Assembly (NCBI GenBank): GCA_029582265.1
Contig: CM055831.1
Location: 30,070,189-30,134,188, forward strand
From: Zoroaster sp. YZ-2022
Lineage: Eukaryota > Echinodermata > Asteroidea > Forcipulatida > Zoroasteridae
DNA length: 64,000 nucleotides
Direction of reading: 5' to 3'
Under the pieces are notes generated by a model. The model was not told where the DNA came from and did not search any database. It saw only the letters and a list, made by a program, of their open reading frames with translations. Numbering within the stretch: the first letter of the stretch is position 1; each line of letters opens with the position of its first letter. The position numbers were made by a program, and so were the translations under genes. This document shows, piece by piece, positions 47,401 through 61,100 of this stretch.

Positions 47401-50400
47401 GCATTCACCGCACAGTACCATTTGACCACTGTCTGTTTATGAATGGTGGATAAGCTGTGTAGATAACAGTACCATGTACAGTTTAGATGCATTCACCGCA
47501 CAGTACCATTTGACAACTGTCTGTTTATGAATGGTGGATAAGCTGTGTAGATAACAGTACCATGTACAGTTTAGATGCATTCACCGCACAGTACCATTTG
47601 ACAACTGTCTGTTTATGAATGGTGGATAAGCTGTGTAGATAACAGTACCATGTACAGTTTAGATGCATTCACCGCACAGTACCATTTGACAACTGTCTGT
47701 TTATGAATGGTGGATAAGCTGTGTAGATAACAGTACCATGTACAGTTTAGATGCATTCACCGCACAGTACCATTTGACCACTGTCTGTTTATGAATGGTG
47801 GATAAGCTGTGTAGATAACAGTACCATGTACAGTTTAGATGCATTCACCACACAGTATCATTTGACAACTGTCTGTTTATGAATGGTGGATAAGCTGTGT
47901 AGATAACAGTGCCATGTACAGTTTAGATGCATTCACCACACAGTACCATTTGACAACTGTCTGTTTATGAATGGTGGATAAGCTGTGTAGATAACAGTAC
48001 CATGTACAGTTTAGATGCATTCACCGCACAGTACCATTTGACAACTGTCTGTTTATGAATGGTGGATTAGCTGTGTAGATAACAGTACCATGTACAATTT
48101 AGATGCATTCATCGCACAGTACCATTTGACAACTGTCTGTTTATGAATGGTGGATAAGCTGTGTAGATAACAGTACCATGTACAGTTTAGATGCATTCAC
48201 CGCACAGTACCATTTGACTACTGTCTGTTTATGAATGGTGGATAAGCTGTGTAGATAACAGTACCATGTACAGTTTAGATGCATTCACCGCACAGTACCA
48301 TTTGACAACTGTCTGTTTATGAATGGTGGATAAGCTGTGTAGATAACAGTACCATGTACAGTTTAGATGCATTCACCGCACAGTACCATTTGACAACTGT
48401 CTGTTTATGAATGGTGGATAAGCTGTGTAGATAACAGTACCATGTACAGTTTAGATGCATTCACCGCACAGTACCATTTGACAACTGTCTGTTTATGAAT
48501 GGTGGATAAGCTGTGTAGATAACAGTACCATGTACAATTTAGATGCATTCACCGCACAGTACCATTTGACAACTGTCTGTTTATGAATGGTGGATAAGCT
48601 GTGTAGATAACAGTACCATGTACAGTTTAGATGCATTCACCACACAGTACCATTTGACAACTGTCTGTTTATGAATGGTGGATTAGCTGTGTAGATAACA
48701 GTACCATGTACAGTTTAGATGCATTCACCGCACAGTACCATTTGACAACTGTCTGTTTATGAATGGTGGATAAGCTGTGTAGATAACAGTACCATGTACA
48801 GTTTAGATGCATTCACCGCACAGTACCATTTGACAACTGTCTGTTTATGAATGGTGGATAAGCTGTGTAGATAACAGTACCATGTACAGTTTAGATGCAT
48901 TCACCGCACAGTACCATTTGACAACTGTCTGTTTATGAATGGTGGATAAGCTGTGTAGATAACAGTACCATGTACAGTTTAGATGCATTCACCGCACAGT
49001 ACCATTTGACAACTGTCTGTTTATGAATGGTGGATAAGCTGTGTAGATAACAGTACCATGTACAGTTTAGATGCATTCACCGCACAGTACCATTTGACAA
49101 CTGTCTGTTTATGAATGGTGGATAAGCTGTGTAGATAACAGTACCATGTACAATTTAGATGCATTCACCACACAGTACCATTTGACAACTGTCTGTTTAT
49201 GAATGGTGGATAAGCTGTGTGGATAACAGTACCGTGTACAGTTTAGATGCATTCACCGCACAGTACCATTTGACAACTGTCTGTTTATGAATGGTGGATA
49301 AGCTGTGTAGATAACAGTACCATGTACAGTTTAGATGCATTCACCACACAGTATCATTTGACAACTGTCTGTTTATGAATGGTGGATAAGCTGTGTAGAT
49401 AACAGTACCATGTACAGTTTAGATGCATTCACCACACAGTACCATTTGACAACTGTCTGTTTATGAATGGTGGATTAGCTGTGTAGATAACAGTACCATG
49501 TACAGTTTAGATGCATTCACCGCACAGTACCATTTGACAACTGTCTGTTTATGAATGGTGGATAAGCTGTGTAGATAACAGTACCATGTACAGTTTAGAT
49601 GCATACACCGCACAGTACCATTTGACAACTGTCTGTTTATGAATGGTGGATAAGCTGTGTAGATAACAGTACCATGTACAGTTTAGATGCATTCACCGCA
49701 CAGTACCATTTGACAACTGTCTGTTTATGAATGGTGGATAAGCTGTGTAGATAACAGTACCATGTACAATTTAGATGCATTCACCACACAGTACCATTTG
49801 ACAACTGTCTGTTTATGAATGGTGGATAAGCTGTGTGGATAACAGTACCGTGTACAGTTTAGATGCATTCACCGCACAGTACCATTTGACAACTGTCTGT
49901 TTATGAATGGTGGATAAGCTGTGTAGATAACAGTACCATGTACAGTTTAGATGCATTCACCACACAGTACCATTTGACAACTGTCTGTTTATGAATGGTG
50001 GATAAGCTGTGTGGATAACAGTACCGTGTACAGTTTAGATGCATTCACCGCACAGTACCATTTGACAACTGTCTGTTTATGAATGGTGGATAAGCTGTGT
50101 AGATAACAGTACCATGTACAGTTTAGATGCATTCACCGCACAGTACCATTTGACAACTGTCTGTTTATGAATGGTGGATAAGCTGTGTAGATAACAGTAC
50201 CATGTACAGTTTAGATGCATTCACCGCACAGTACCATTTGACAACTGTCTGTTTATGAATGGTGGATAAGCTGTGTAGATAACAGTACCATGTACAGTTT
50301 AGATGCATTCACCACACAGTACCATTTGACAACTGTCTGTTTATGAATGGTGGATAAGCTGTGTAGATAACAGTACCATGTACAGTTTAGATGCATTCAC

Positions 50401-53400
50401 CGCACAGTACCATTTGACAACTGTCTGTTTATGAATGGTGGATAAGCTGTGTAGATAACAGTACCATGTACAGTTTAGATGCATACACCCAGGGTTGTAG
50501 CTACGCCGGTCGGCGCCGGTCGGGTCTAACCGGCACTCCTGCTGGCCGACCGGCACCAAACGCAAATTGATGTCTTACCGACCGGCACAAAAATTGTGTG
50601 AATATTTCATTAAACAGTAATAAAAGTAAAAAAAGTTCATGTATTCTTCATTTCTTTGAGTTATTTGCCACTATTTTGAGGACTTTAGTCTACAGATCAA
50701 TTAAAACATCGCATTTATATTATAAAATAAATCTCAGCTTGTAGCGGTACAAACAAATACACTAATTAGCATTTATTTATGACGCCAGGAAAAGACCTGG
50801 GAATCGCCATTATGATTGGTTGTTTGCGCCTGCACGATGAGCTAATGCCACTTGTCTCTACCGGCGTGCAAATGATGCGGCGTGCTTCGTAATGTCGATG
50901 TCGTAAATTTCAGGTTGGATAAGCGTGACTTCAGAACGTCTCAGCTTTCCCGATGTGCTCAGCAAAGGGAAAATTATTCACGTCGTCCTCCGCCCATTCA
51001 TGAAAAGTTTTGTGAAGCGTTTTTGGAAGTGTTTTGATCAAAATAATTATGTCGCACTCAGAAAAAGTATCACCAGCTTTTCTCTTCGCCACTAAACGCA
51101 AGGGGCCGGCAGTGATACTGATAGATACGGCAGCCGGGTCAAGCGAGAAACCTGTAAATTCGAGACATTCTTCTGCGACCACACTCTTTGTGTTCGAGTA
51201 CAACTGACCCGGGAACTGATCACACTACCGAGTCGTCGGCCACTGTGGATTTAGGCCAAAAATTCGGAGCTGCTATGCCTGACGGCCCCGGTTGCTCAAG
51301 TGTTACCACCTGTTTTTATTACATCCTCTATACTCTATTACATTTACAATGTCACTGAATCACTGTCATTTCATAATTTCATAAAGCAATGTTGTCAATT
51401 CTTGTATAATACTATGAAAAATATCATACTATTATACAACAAATTATGTGAAAGGTGAGCCCTCCAAATCCATTCTTAAAAACTAAAACCCAGGAGCTTC
51501 GCCCCCTCGACCCCCAGCGGGGCGTTGCCCCTGAACTCCACCAGGGGCCCTTAAGCGGGCCCCTGGACCCCGGCCGTGAGGAGCTGCGCTCCGTTCGCTC
51601 CGCTCACTACGCTCGCAATCGATAAAATTAGCCGGCACTCAATTTGGTCTGGTGACAACCCTGCATACACCGCACAGTACCATTTGACAACTGTCTGTTT
51701 ATGAATGGTGGATAAGCTGTGTAGATAACAGTACCATGTACAGTTTAGATGCATTCACCGCACAGTACCATTTGACAACTGTCTGTTTATGAATGGTGGA
51801 TAAGCTGTGTAGATAACAGTACCATGTACAATTTAGATGCATTCACCACACAGTACCATTTGACAACTGTCTGTTTATGAATGGTGGATAAGCTGTGTGG
51901 ATAACAGTACCGTGTACAGTTTAGATGCATTCACCGCACAGTACCATTTGACAACTGTCTGTTTATGAATGGTGGATAAGCTGTGTAGATAACAGTACCG
52001 TGTACAGTTTAGATGCATTCACCACACAGTACCATTTGACAACTGCTTGTTTATAATGGTGGATAGATGAATTCACCATACAGTACAATTTGGCGGGCAG
52101 TACACATAATAATAATAATAATAATGTAGACTTATATAGCGCACTGGTGCTCAAGGCACATTACATCATCAGGCGCATAAATCATTCCTGAAACCATCTC
52201 AGCTCCCTGGGGAGTATACAGCTCCATTGCTGCCATTACAGCGCATATAGGGCTAGCAATTACGAGAAGCAATAATAAGTGTCTTGCTCAAGGACACAAG
52301 TACCCCAGTCACGGTTGGGATTCAAACCCACATTCTGACGACTCAGCCATCCAGAACACAAATCCGATGCACTAAACCGCTCGACCATGGCACTCCATGC
52401 TGGCATAGTACCTTTATCATTCAAAACCATTTGAATGATATTGAATATTGAATGATCACTCAACAGGAGTTTTCTGACAAACTTCAGGTCAGGTTTATTT
52501 AACTATACTGAACAGCAAAAGAAACGCAAGTCCGAGGACAGCAAAAGAAACGCAAGTCCGAGGTCTTGTCAAGTTTTCAAACAGAAGACAAACCATTTTG
52601 ATTCTAATCACTCATTTAATGAAAAATGCTTTCAATTTGTGAGCTGAAAGTGACTGTTGAAATTGCATTGCAAGATTTTCACATTCAACAGTCACTTTCA
52701 GCTCACAAATTGAAAGCAATTTTCATTAAATGAGTGATTAGAATCAAAATGATTTGTCTTCTGTTTGAAAACTTGACAAGACCTCAGACTTGCGTTTCTT
52801 TTGCTGTCCTCGGACTTGCGATTGTTTTGCTGTTCAGTATATATCATTACCATTAGCTACTGCAGTCTGTAAGGAATGAATAAATGAATATAGCTATTTC
52901 CACAATTAACTCCAAATTCAATGACATTTGAAAGCAAGGTTTGCCCCTGCAAACAGACAAAATTATGCAGGTTACTATAATGAGCATACACAGGTACACA
53001 ACCTCTTGTATTCAGGGAATAAGACATAAGATGGCTTTCTCATGAACAAGTTTAATTGTCAGGATTCTTTACTTTTGTCACATCCTCTTTATGAATACAG
53101 TACAGTCCCTTCAAGGCCGCCAGAGACTTTCGTAGGAAAGTACGAGAAGCTTGTAAACTTATCCGTAACTTGGGCGTTAAGGTAGTGAACGAGCGGTTGG
53201 CAGCGATCCAACGAGGCGATGATGTGCCGCCTGACATCTTGTCGTACCTTATCAACACTACAGAAAACCTGACCCATGAATATTACCAGATGGAAAACAT
53301 TTTGGATGACTTTGTGACGTTATTTATTGCAGGTAGAATGCTCTTTTTTGTTTGACTAATAAATCATCTAAGATATTTTTCAAATATTGCTTTTAAAATA

Positions 53401-56400
53401 TACTGTGTATTTATTGAGGGAATTTTCTTTGTTAGGATAAATGCACAATTGATTAGATTTATGCCCTACACTGACATCGGTCAAAAATCTAAATTTAAAT
53501 TGCGGTAGCAACTGTTATTAAGCTTGAGCGATAATGCGATAATATCGATTATCACGATACCTTTTTATATTCAATTACGATATTGAGAACAAGTAAGACT
53601 TATTGCGGTGACACCATGTGAAATTCTCAATTGAGTAGTAATTAGTTCTGAAAAGAACTGGAGGTACAACTCAACGTTTCGATCAGTATGCACTGAGGAC
53701 GATCTCCTGAAGATGATCAAAGCATACTGATTGAAACATCGAGTTGTAACCTCCAGTTCTTTTCAGAACAAATTACTACTCAGTAGAGAATTTCACATGG
53801 TGTCACTGGAATTAGTCTTACTTATCCTCCTCACCATGCAAAGCTTACATGATATTGAGAACTTTTCAAGTTATGGAGATATCAGAAAATCATGATTAAA
53901 ATAAATATATCATGATGAAAAAAAATCATGATTAAAACAAAAATCGCGATTGTGAGTCAAGTCAGAAATTCCACGAAAACAAAATACGACCAGTCTTTTC
54001 AGCTTTCGGAAGTGAGAAACAAAAGCGAACTACTTCAGTGGTAAGCCGACTGTTTGATCACATAGGAGCCTCTCACATGAGATTGTTTCTCCTAATCCAC
54101 CACCACTCAAAGAAACAATTTTTTTGACTTTGTAGGTCAAGAGACGACGGCTAACGTACTGAGTAGTTGCCTTCTACAACTTGGTCTCTATCCTGAAATA
54201 TTATACAGGTGACTAGACATTATACAGGTTCTTGTGTAGTCTTGGGTAGTTGACTCTTGACCTTGTAGGTCAAGAGACGACAGCTAACGTACTGAGTAGT
54301 TGCTTGCTTCAACTTGGTCTCTATCCTGAAATATTATACAGGTGACTAGACATTATACATGTTCTTGTGTAGTCTTGGGTAGTTGACTCGAGATTTGAAG
54401 AAAAAAATTTGGGTAATATTTCTAGTAGTGCAACCTAAGGCCAAAAAGAAAAAATCTCTGGTTTCTGGTCATAGGTCGGCCTCAAAATCGGTGCGGTCAC
54501 GTGCTTTAAAAAAAAAAATTGGTAATCTATTTTTTTTTTGCCAACCAGTGAAATATGTGATACATGTATATGCAGTTATTGGAACCAGACCAAATTTCCC
54601 ACACACAAAGTATGGTGGCCAAGAGAGGCCTCACAAATCGGGCACACATTCATACGTTCATCTTTATACAGGCATCAATACAATTTTGGCTGCAATTGTA
54701 AGTAGATTTACAAACTACCAGCCCTAGACTAGTGCATATTTGACTATTTTTGAAACTCGGCATGTAGTTATCATAAAATGATACACACTCTTCAATACCT
54801 TATCAACTCAGATTGAAGAATGAAGTGGACAGTATTGTAGGAGACAACACCACAGTAGATTTTGAGGACCTACCCAAACTACACTATATGACAGCGGTAT
54901 GTATATATAGTTCCCGATAGACGCTATCTTTACAGGCAACCGTAGATTTGGTTTTGAATTGCATTGAGTATTTATTTTTTACGTAGTAAAGTACATCATC
55001 AACCAATGATACACAAAATTGGTTGAAACGCCAGGAAGAATGTTGTATCTAACCACCACGTTTTCTCGTTCATTATAACTAATAATGTAATCTTACCTAC
55101 CTACCCTAAATGGGGTGCCGTGGCTGAGCGGTCTAGCGCATCAGACTTGTGTTCTGTTGGCCGAGTCGTCAGAATGTGGGTTCGAATCCTGACTGCGACC
55201 ATGGTACTTGTGTCCCTGAGTAAAACACTTCACTGTACAGTGCTCCTCTTCACCCAGGAGTATAAATGGTTACCTGTGAGGGTAGAGGTTGATATTGTGG
55301 TTGAAAAAGCTTCCGATGCACTATGGTAGTTCAGGGCTGTATACTCCCCAGGGAGCTGAGAAAGTTTAAGGATTGATATTGGCCCAATGACCAGGGATAA
55401 TAATGTAAAAGTGCCTTGTATCCTTTGGCAATTTGGCGCTCTATAAATCCAGTTATTATTATTATTATTTACCCAGTAATTACCCAGTAATGGGGAGAAC
55501 ATATGGATGATGATGGACATTTTTGGTATACGATGACTTCCTCAGTCATGTCAGTCTGATCTTGTCAACTCCCCCGTTAGTGACCAACACGGTCATTGTA
55601 CATGCGCAGTGGCAACTATAATAGGATTCTTCTATTTTCTGAAGGGGAGGATTTTTTTAGAAGGGAAATAAAGTCTGAAAACCATCATAAAAGTGCATTT
55701 TAAAGATAGTTTTCACTTTCTGTACCCACAAAAATTGATAGAATTATTTTTTTAACTGGTTAATGGTTGCAAAAAACCCTTAAAGATGTGGCGGTTGGAT
55801 ACGACATTCTTTCCGAAATGCCTGCGTGCTGCAACATGGTGATTACATGCAATGCACAGATATGCATTCAAAAATGTGCAGTCATTGCCCGTAAAAGAAG
55901 CCAGATTTTTTACCATGTGTCGTCAAGTGAAAACCATCTCTATTATATTCCTCTTCTTCTTTGACCACCCTTTTCTCTGGCTCAATCCTGCCCTTATTTT
56001 CTCTCTAACTTTCACCTTGACAGCAGTCTCGCCAGGCATGGTAAAGCGTGGCGCTAGCACCATGCTAAAATCAGGGTTTCCCGCAATGCATAGAAAAATG
56101 CCTCGCCACACTGAAAAATAACCTGACCTGACATCTAAAACTATAACAACAATTCCATGCCCTTTCGAAAGTCTGCTGTGATCGTGACGATATTGCCCCT
56201 TTAACCCCTTGTGTACGGTTGACGGCTATAGCCGCGGCCGGTGAATTAATTGATTTTCCAGCTGTATTTGCGGAGAATTCGCCTTGAATAGAAATCTCCA
56301 AGAAGGCTGATAGTTTGGTGGACCATATTGTTCTTGAAATGGAGTGTTATATAATAGATTGGGCTTTCGAGAGCATTCTGAATACAGCCTTTTCATGAGA

Positions 56401-58113
56401 TTTCTGAACACCGGCCTTTCAATTACGCTATGTGGGGACTTCACGCGCGATGAATAGGGTATGCCCGGTTTAGCTTGCCCGCTTATTGTTCGGTCTATAC
56501 GCTCGGCTGAACAGCGGAGTTGTGCACATGTCCACGGCCGGGTTTGACCGGCACTCCCCGGCCCCACAGATGCTTCTTGGTTGGCCGCAACCACCTTCAC
56601 TTGGTAAAAATAATACTGTACGCAATGGGATAAAGGCAAAACAAACCATTGGTAAAGTTCTTTCTAATGTGTCGCACATCATATGAATAATGATTGAACG
56701 ATGAATAATAGTGGTTACTTTTCAGGTTCTGAAAGAGTCACTGCGTCTGTTTCCACCTGCTGGGGGTACCGTGCGTCAGACAGCAGAAGAGGTCTACATC
56801 AATGGCCACAGGATACCAGCTAAGACCAGCTGTATAGTAAGATCACTAATTGCTCCTGTAGTTGCACCCTAGTTAGGATATTATGGTGTAGATCCAGAGT
56901 GCCAACCAGTGTAATACGTAATACATGTATACGCATTATTGGAACCGGACCAAAATTCTCATACACAAAGTGTGAAGGCTAAGGCCAAGAAAAAACACTC
57001 TGGGTTCTGGTCTCAGCGTACATCGCCTCAGGTCTGCGGGTCTCTTAGGAAATTTGGTCTGATTCCAATCACGTATTTCACTTGTTGGCCAAAAAACAGA
57101 TTACGAAAAAAAAAATTGAAGCCAACCAGAAACCGCAGGCTTTTTTGGGGCTAAGAGAGGCCTCACAAATTGGGCAAACGTTCATACCCCTATGTGAAAA
57201 AGTTGTTGAAAACACAGCACGACAGAATTCCAATCGATCCAGCAATTTGTGACGTGATCTGGGAAAACCCTTCACATGGTGAAATTTGTAATTTTTGTGT
57301 TATATACATCAAATTAACGAGGACACTGTGTTGTTTTCAAAACTGTTTTATTCATGATTCTAGGTTGTCTATAACTTGAGTTATGCTCTCGGGAAGTTAT
57401 AGCCGCCGCTGTCCTTAAAAAACAATGGCGGAAACGAAAAACAAAAGACGGCTTTTTAATTATCTCTCATCATAAAACTATACATAAAACGATGGAATTT
57501 TTATTTAAAAAGAATGATCATTTAGATATTAACAATTAAAATGGTAACAAAAACTCAAATTGTCAAACAAAAAATTGGGGGACTATTTTGCCATTATCTT
57601 CAAAACAAGTTCGCCGACATCTGACGGGTTTTTCCAGATCGCATCACATTTTGTCTGCAATTGGACATTGTTTCATAGCATTCCTTTTCTGCCAACACTC
57701 TAGAGTGATTGTAGGATACATGTTTTACAACTTTCACCTGCATAACTTTGTTCTTTTACACAGGTATCTTTTTACTGTTTGAGTCGTTTGGAGGAAAATT
57801 TCAAGGACCCTTTGCAGTTTGATCCAGATCGTTTCACTCATCATGACGAACAGTAAGTGGACATTATACGGTGTTGGGATAAGATTCACAAATCATCCTG
57901 TTAGTTCTAAAAGGGCCATAACACGATCAGTTGTCATCTCAGTTCTAAAATGGCTTAAAGGACAATATCATCACAATCAGAGCAGACTTTGACAGGGCAT
58001 GGAATCGGTGTACTAGTTATAGATGAACTAAAACTAGAAAAGCACTCTTAGAGTGCAAACCTTTTTTCAGAGAATAAAATTCCTAGAAGTCGTCAATCAC
58101 CCTATTTGATTAT

Positions 58114-58150
<37 letters not shown>

Positions 58151-61100
58151 TGGACTTATATAGTGCACGTATCCACCAAACTGGTGCTCAAGGCGCATTA
58201 CATTATTACCCCTGCTCAACAGGCGCATAAATCATTCCTGAAACCATCTCTGCTCCCTGGGGAGTATACAGCTCAATTACTGCCATTTCAGCAGATATGG
58301 GCTAATCAAACACAACAACCAACTCTGCCCTCACAGGTACCCATTTTACCCCTGGGTGGAGAGAAGCAATTATGGTAAAGTGTCTTGCTCAAGGACACAA
58401 GCGCCATGGTCACGGCTGGGATTTGAAACCACATTCTGACGACTCAGCCATCAGAACACAAATCCGATGCACTAAACCGCTCAACCATGGCACTCCTGTA
58501 CTTGCAGATGAATTTTGTGTAAAAAAAAATTATTTTTAATATTTTTTAAAATCCCCAGGATTTGAACTGGGGTCTCGAGTGTGATAGCCGTACATCTAAC
58601 CCGCTGAGCCACCAACGATTCTTTTAACTTGAAAACATTAGGTTATAAGTAAACAGGTCATTAGCGTACCCCCTATCAGTTCTACTTATTAACTCACTGA
58701 TCCGCGATAAGGTTAACGTTAGAAACATTAGATAGGGTCCTAAAAATACGCTTTCCTGAAAAATCTAATCAATTAGACCGTGTAGCAAATTAAACATATT
58801 CAGTAAATTTCATTTGAATCCGTAGCGAACTTTTTGAGATATCTTTTTTTTATATTAATTTTTTTTAATGCAAATCGCCCCACACAAGGCCAATGGCCAC
58901 TGAGTTGTTACAATGACTCCACACTGAAGAAACCAGCCTCTTCACGGTGCGAATAAGACTGGGAGGGGTAACTAGTCCAGAACAAGGCTTTGTCCCTTTA
59001 AGCCTCTGCCCCTTTAAGCAATTATGGTTAAGTGTCTTGCTCAAGGACACAAGTGTCACGGCCCGGGACCCAAACCCACATTCCACTGCTAACACCAGAA
59101 ATTGAGTCCGGCATGCTAGACCGCTCGGCCACGACACTCCACGTACAGAATTACACACACTCACGCACACACAGGGGTGATTACATAACCTCCATCCGAC
59201 TTACATCGGCAGAGATAAGTAAAACCCCACGAGCGCACGCTGGCCTAGATATCAGGGTACGATAAGATCATATTACCATGGCTGATGCATATATATATAT
59301 CATTTATTATGCAGCTAGTGGCTCATTATTTATGCATCAGTCACAGTAATAATGATCATATCACGCCCTGTCATCTAGTCCAGCGTGCACTCATGGGGTA
59401 TTATTTTCATCTAAAAACTAGGACATCGATTCCATGCCCTGTCAAAAGCCTGCTCTGATCATGACAGTATTGTCCCTTTAACCTCATAGCTTATTTATTG
59501 CGTTTAAGCCAGTGGACACATGTGGTAATATGTCTGTAAATATATCCGTACATCTGACAAATCTACAGATATGTACAGAAACCAACCTGTGAAAGTTTCA
59601 GTTTATTTCATAATGTCATTAACCCTAACCTTCCCAAATCCTCCAAAATCCTCTTTGCTATAAAAGTGAAGGATTTGGGAGGATTTTGTACACTGCATGG
59701 TCTATGACAAGAAACCATCACCTCACCTCACCGATCCTCTTCATGGAGTGTCGTGGCCGAGCGGTCTAGCTTACCGGACTCAAGTTCTGGTGTTAGCAGC
59801 AGAATGTGGGTTCGAATCCCGGCCGTGACACGTGTCCTTGAGCAAGACACTTAACCATAATTGCTTCTCTCCACCCAGGGGTTAAATGGGTACCTGTGAG
59901 GGCAGAGTTGGTTGATTAGTCCTATATGCGCTGTAATGGCAGCAATTGAGCTGTATACTCCCCAGGGAGCTGAGATGGTTTCAGAAATGATTTATGAGCC
60001 TTATGAGCAGGGGTAATAATATGCGCCTTGAGCACCACCCAGTTGGTGGATACGTGCGGTATATAAGTCCACACATTATTATTATTATTATTTCATGCCT
60101 CCTGGCGCATAAGTCCTCCACAACCTCGAACCATTTGTCCCTGTGTTTTTTCAGTTGCTCGTGCTTCGTTCCAAGAGCGTAATCCAATTTGGTTTCTTTC
60201 TTTTTCTTTCTTTTTCAACAGTCCTTCTCCAGGTGGTTTTGGGTTTGCCAATCTTTCTTTTAAAGAAAGAATTCATAACATCTGATATTTTGAGATATCA
60301 GCAGAAAAATTCTTAATTTGATTTGTTTTTAATAATAACATTACATCTCAAATCCTATTCATCTGAAATTGTTTTAAAAATTGATGTTATGTGGAGAAGT
60401 AAAACATTTTGAAACTCTGCATGTATCTACACATTTTTGCCTGGCAGGAAATCACCCTGTAAACAAGTCACCTGGCCTATATACACCCATCACAACTTCT
60501 AAGCTCCCCCTAATGAATGTATAAATATCTTGACAATGGCTCAACATATTTTCAAAATTCAAAGAGTAAAATACAGAATTACATATCCTGCATCTTTGGT
60601 GTTGATTTCGTTTACATCCGTTGAATAATTCGAGATTTGTGGGCGGTAGATTAAAAATAGGAGCCATATTCAAAGTTGTAGTGAACTGCATTGTGTGGGG
60701 AAATGTCATTCGTGTCTACGTTAATGGCAACACTTTGAGATGTGCGTTACAACATTACTTGCATTCACAATAACCTGATGTTAGGGGAATCAATTTACTA
60801 GCTTTCACAGAATGTTTTTTACAGCTTAAAACACCAGGTATATAAGGTAAACTAAATAAAAATGTCAATCTAACAAAATAAAATGACATTAAGATGCAAC
60901 CAGTTTCTTCAGTTATGTTTCAAGCCAACAATAACACAAGTTCAGAAATTTGTTTTTCCTTCATTGGTGCCAATGACAGCCAGACAGCGATGTATCTATG
61001 ATTCAAAGACAGTTGATCATGTTCAGAAAGTTCCAGCAAAAGGCTTTGGCATGTTGCCCTGAATGTCATTTATCCATTAACAGAGAAATTACTAGTACAT

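Larger units (their letters stand above)
57955..59484. mobile_element. MITE-D copy 3, long and carrying SINE inserts
   Basis: GGACAATATCATCACAATCA and GACAGGGCATGGAATCGG at the left; CCGATTCCATGCCC-type ends (CGATTCCATGCCCTGTC, GTATTGTCCCTTTAA) at the right. An inner palindrome at 59225-59400 pairs ACCCCACGAGCGCACGCTGG with CCAGCGTGCACTCATGGGGT. Two SINE-A copies sit inside. Confidence 0.6.

Noticed and set aside
50931..51203. 90-codon minus-strand frame in the hAT-like element
   Set aside because: Kept only as a note: no hAT transposase motif is visible, so I do not call a gene.
53106..53110. Alternative exon 7 acceptor at the second AG (53104-53105)
   Set aside because: It would break the phase with exon 6; the AG at 53099-53100 keeps it and preserves the aligned YSPFK segment.
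54383..54727. 114-codon frame
   Set aside because: It runs across MITE-C copy 5 in intron 8 and shows no host protein feature.
56226..56639. 137-codon minus-strand frame in intron 9
   Set aside because: No domain recognised and antisense to an intron full of TE debris; most likely chance.
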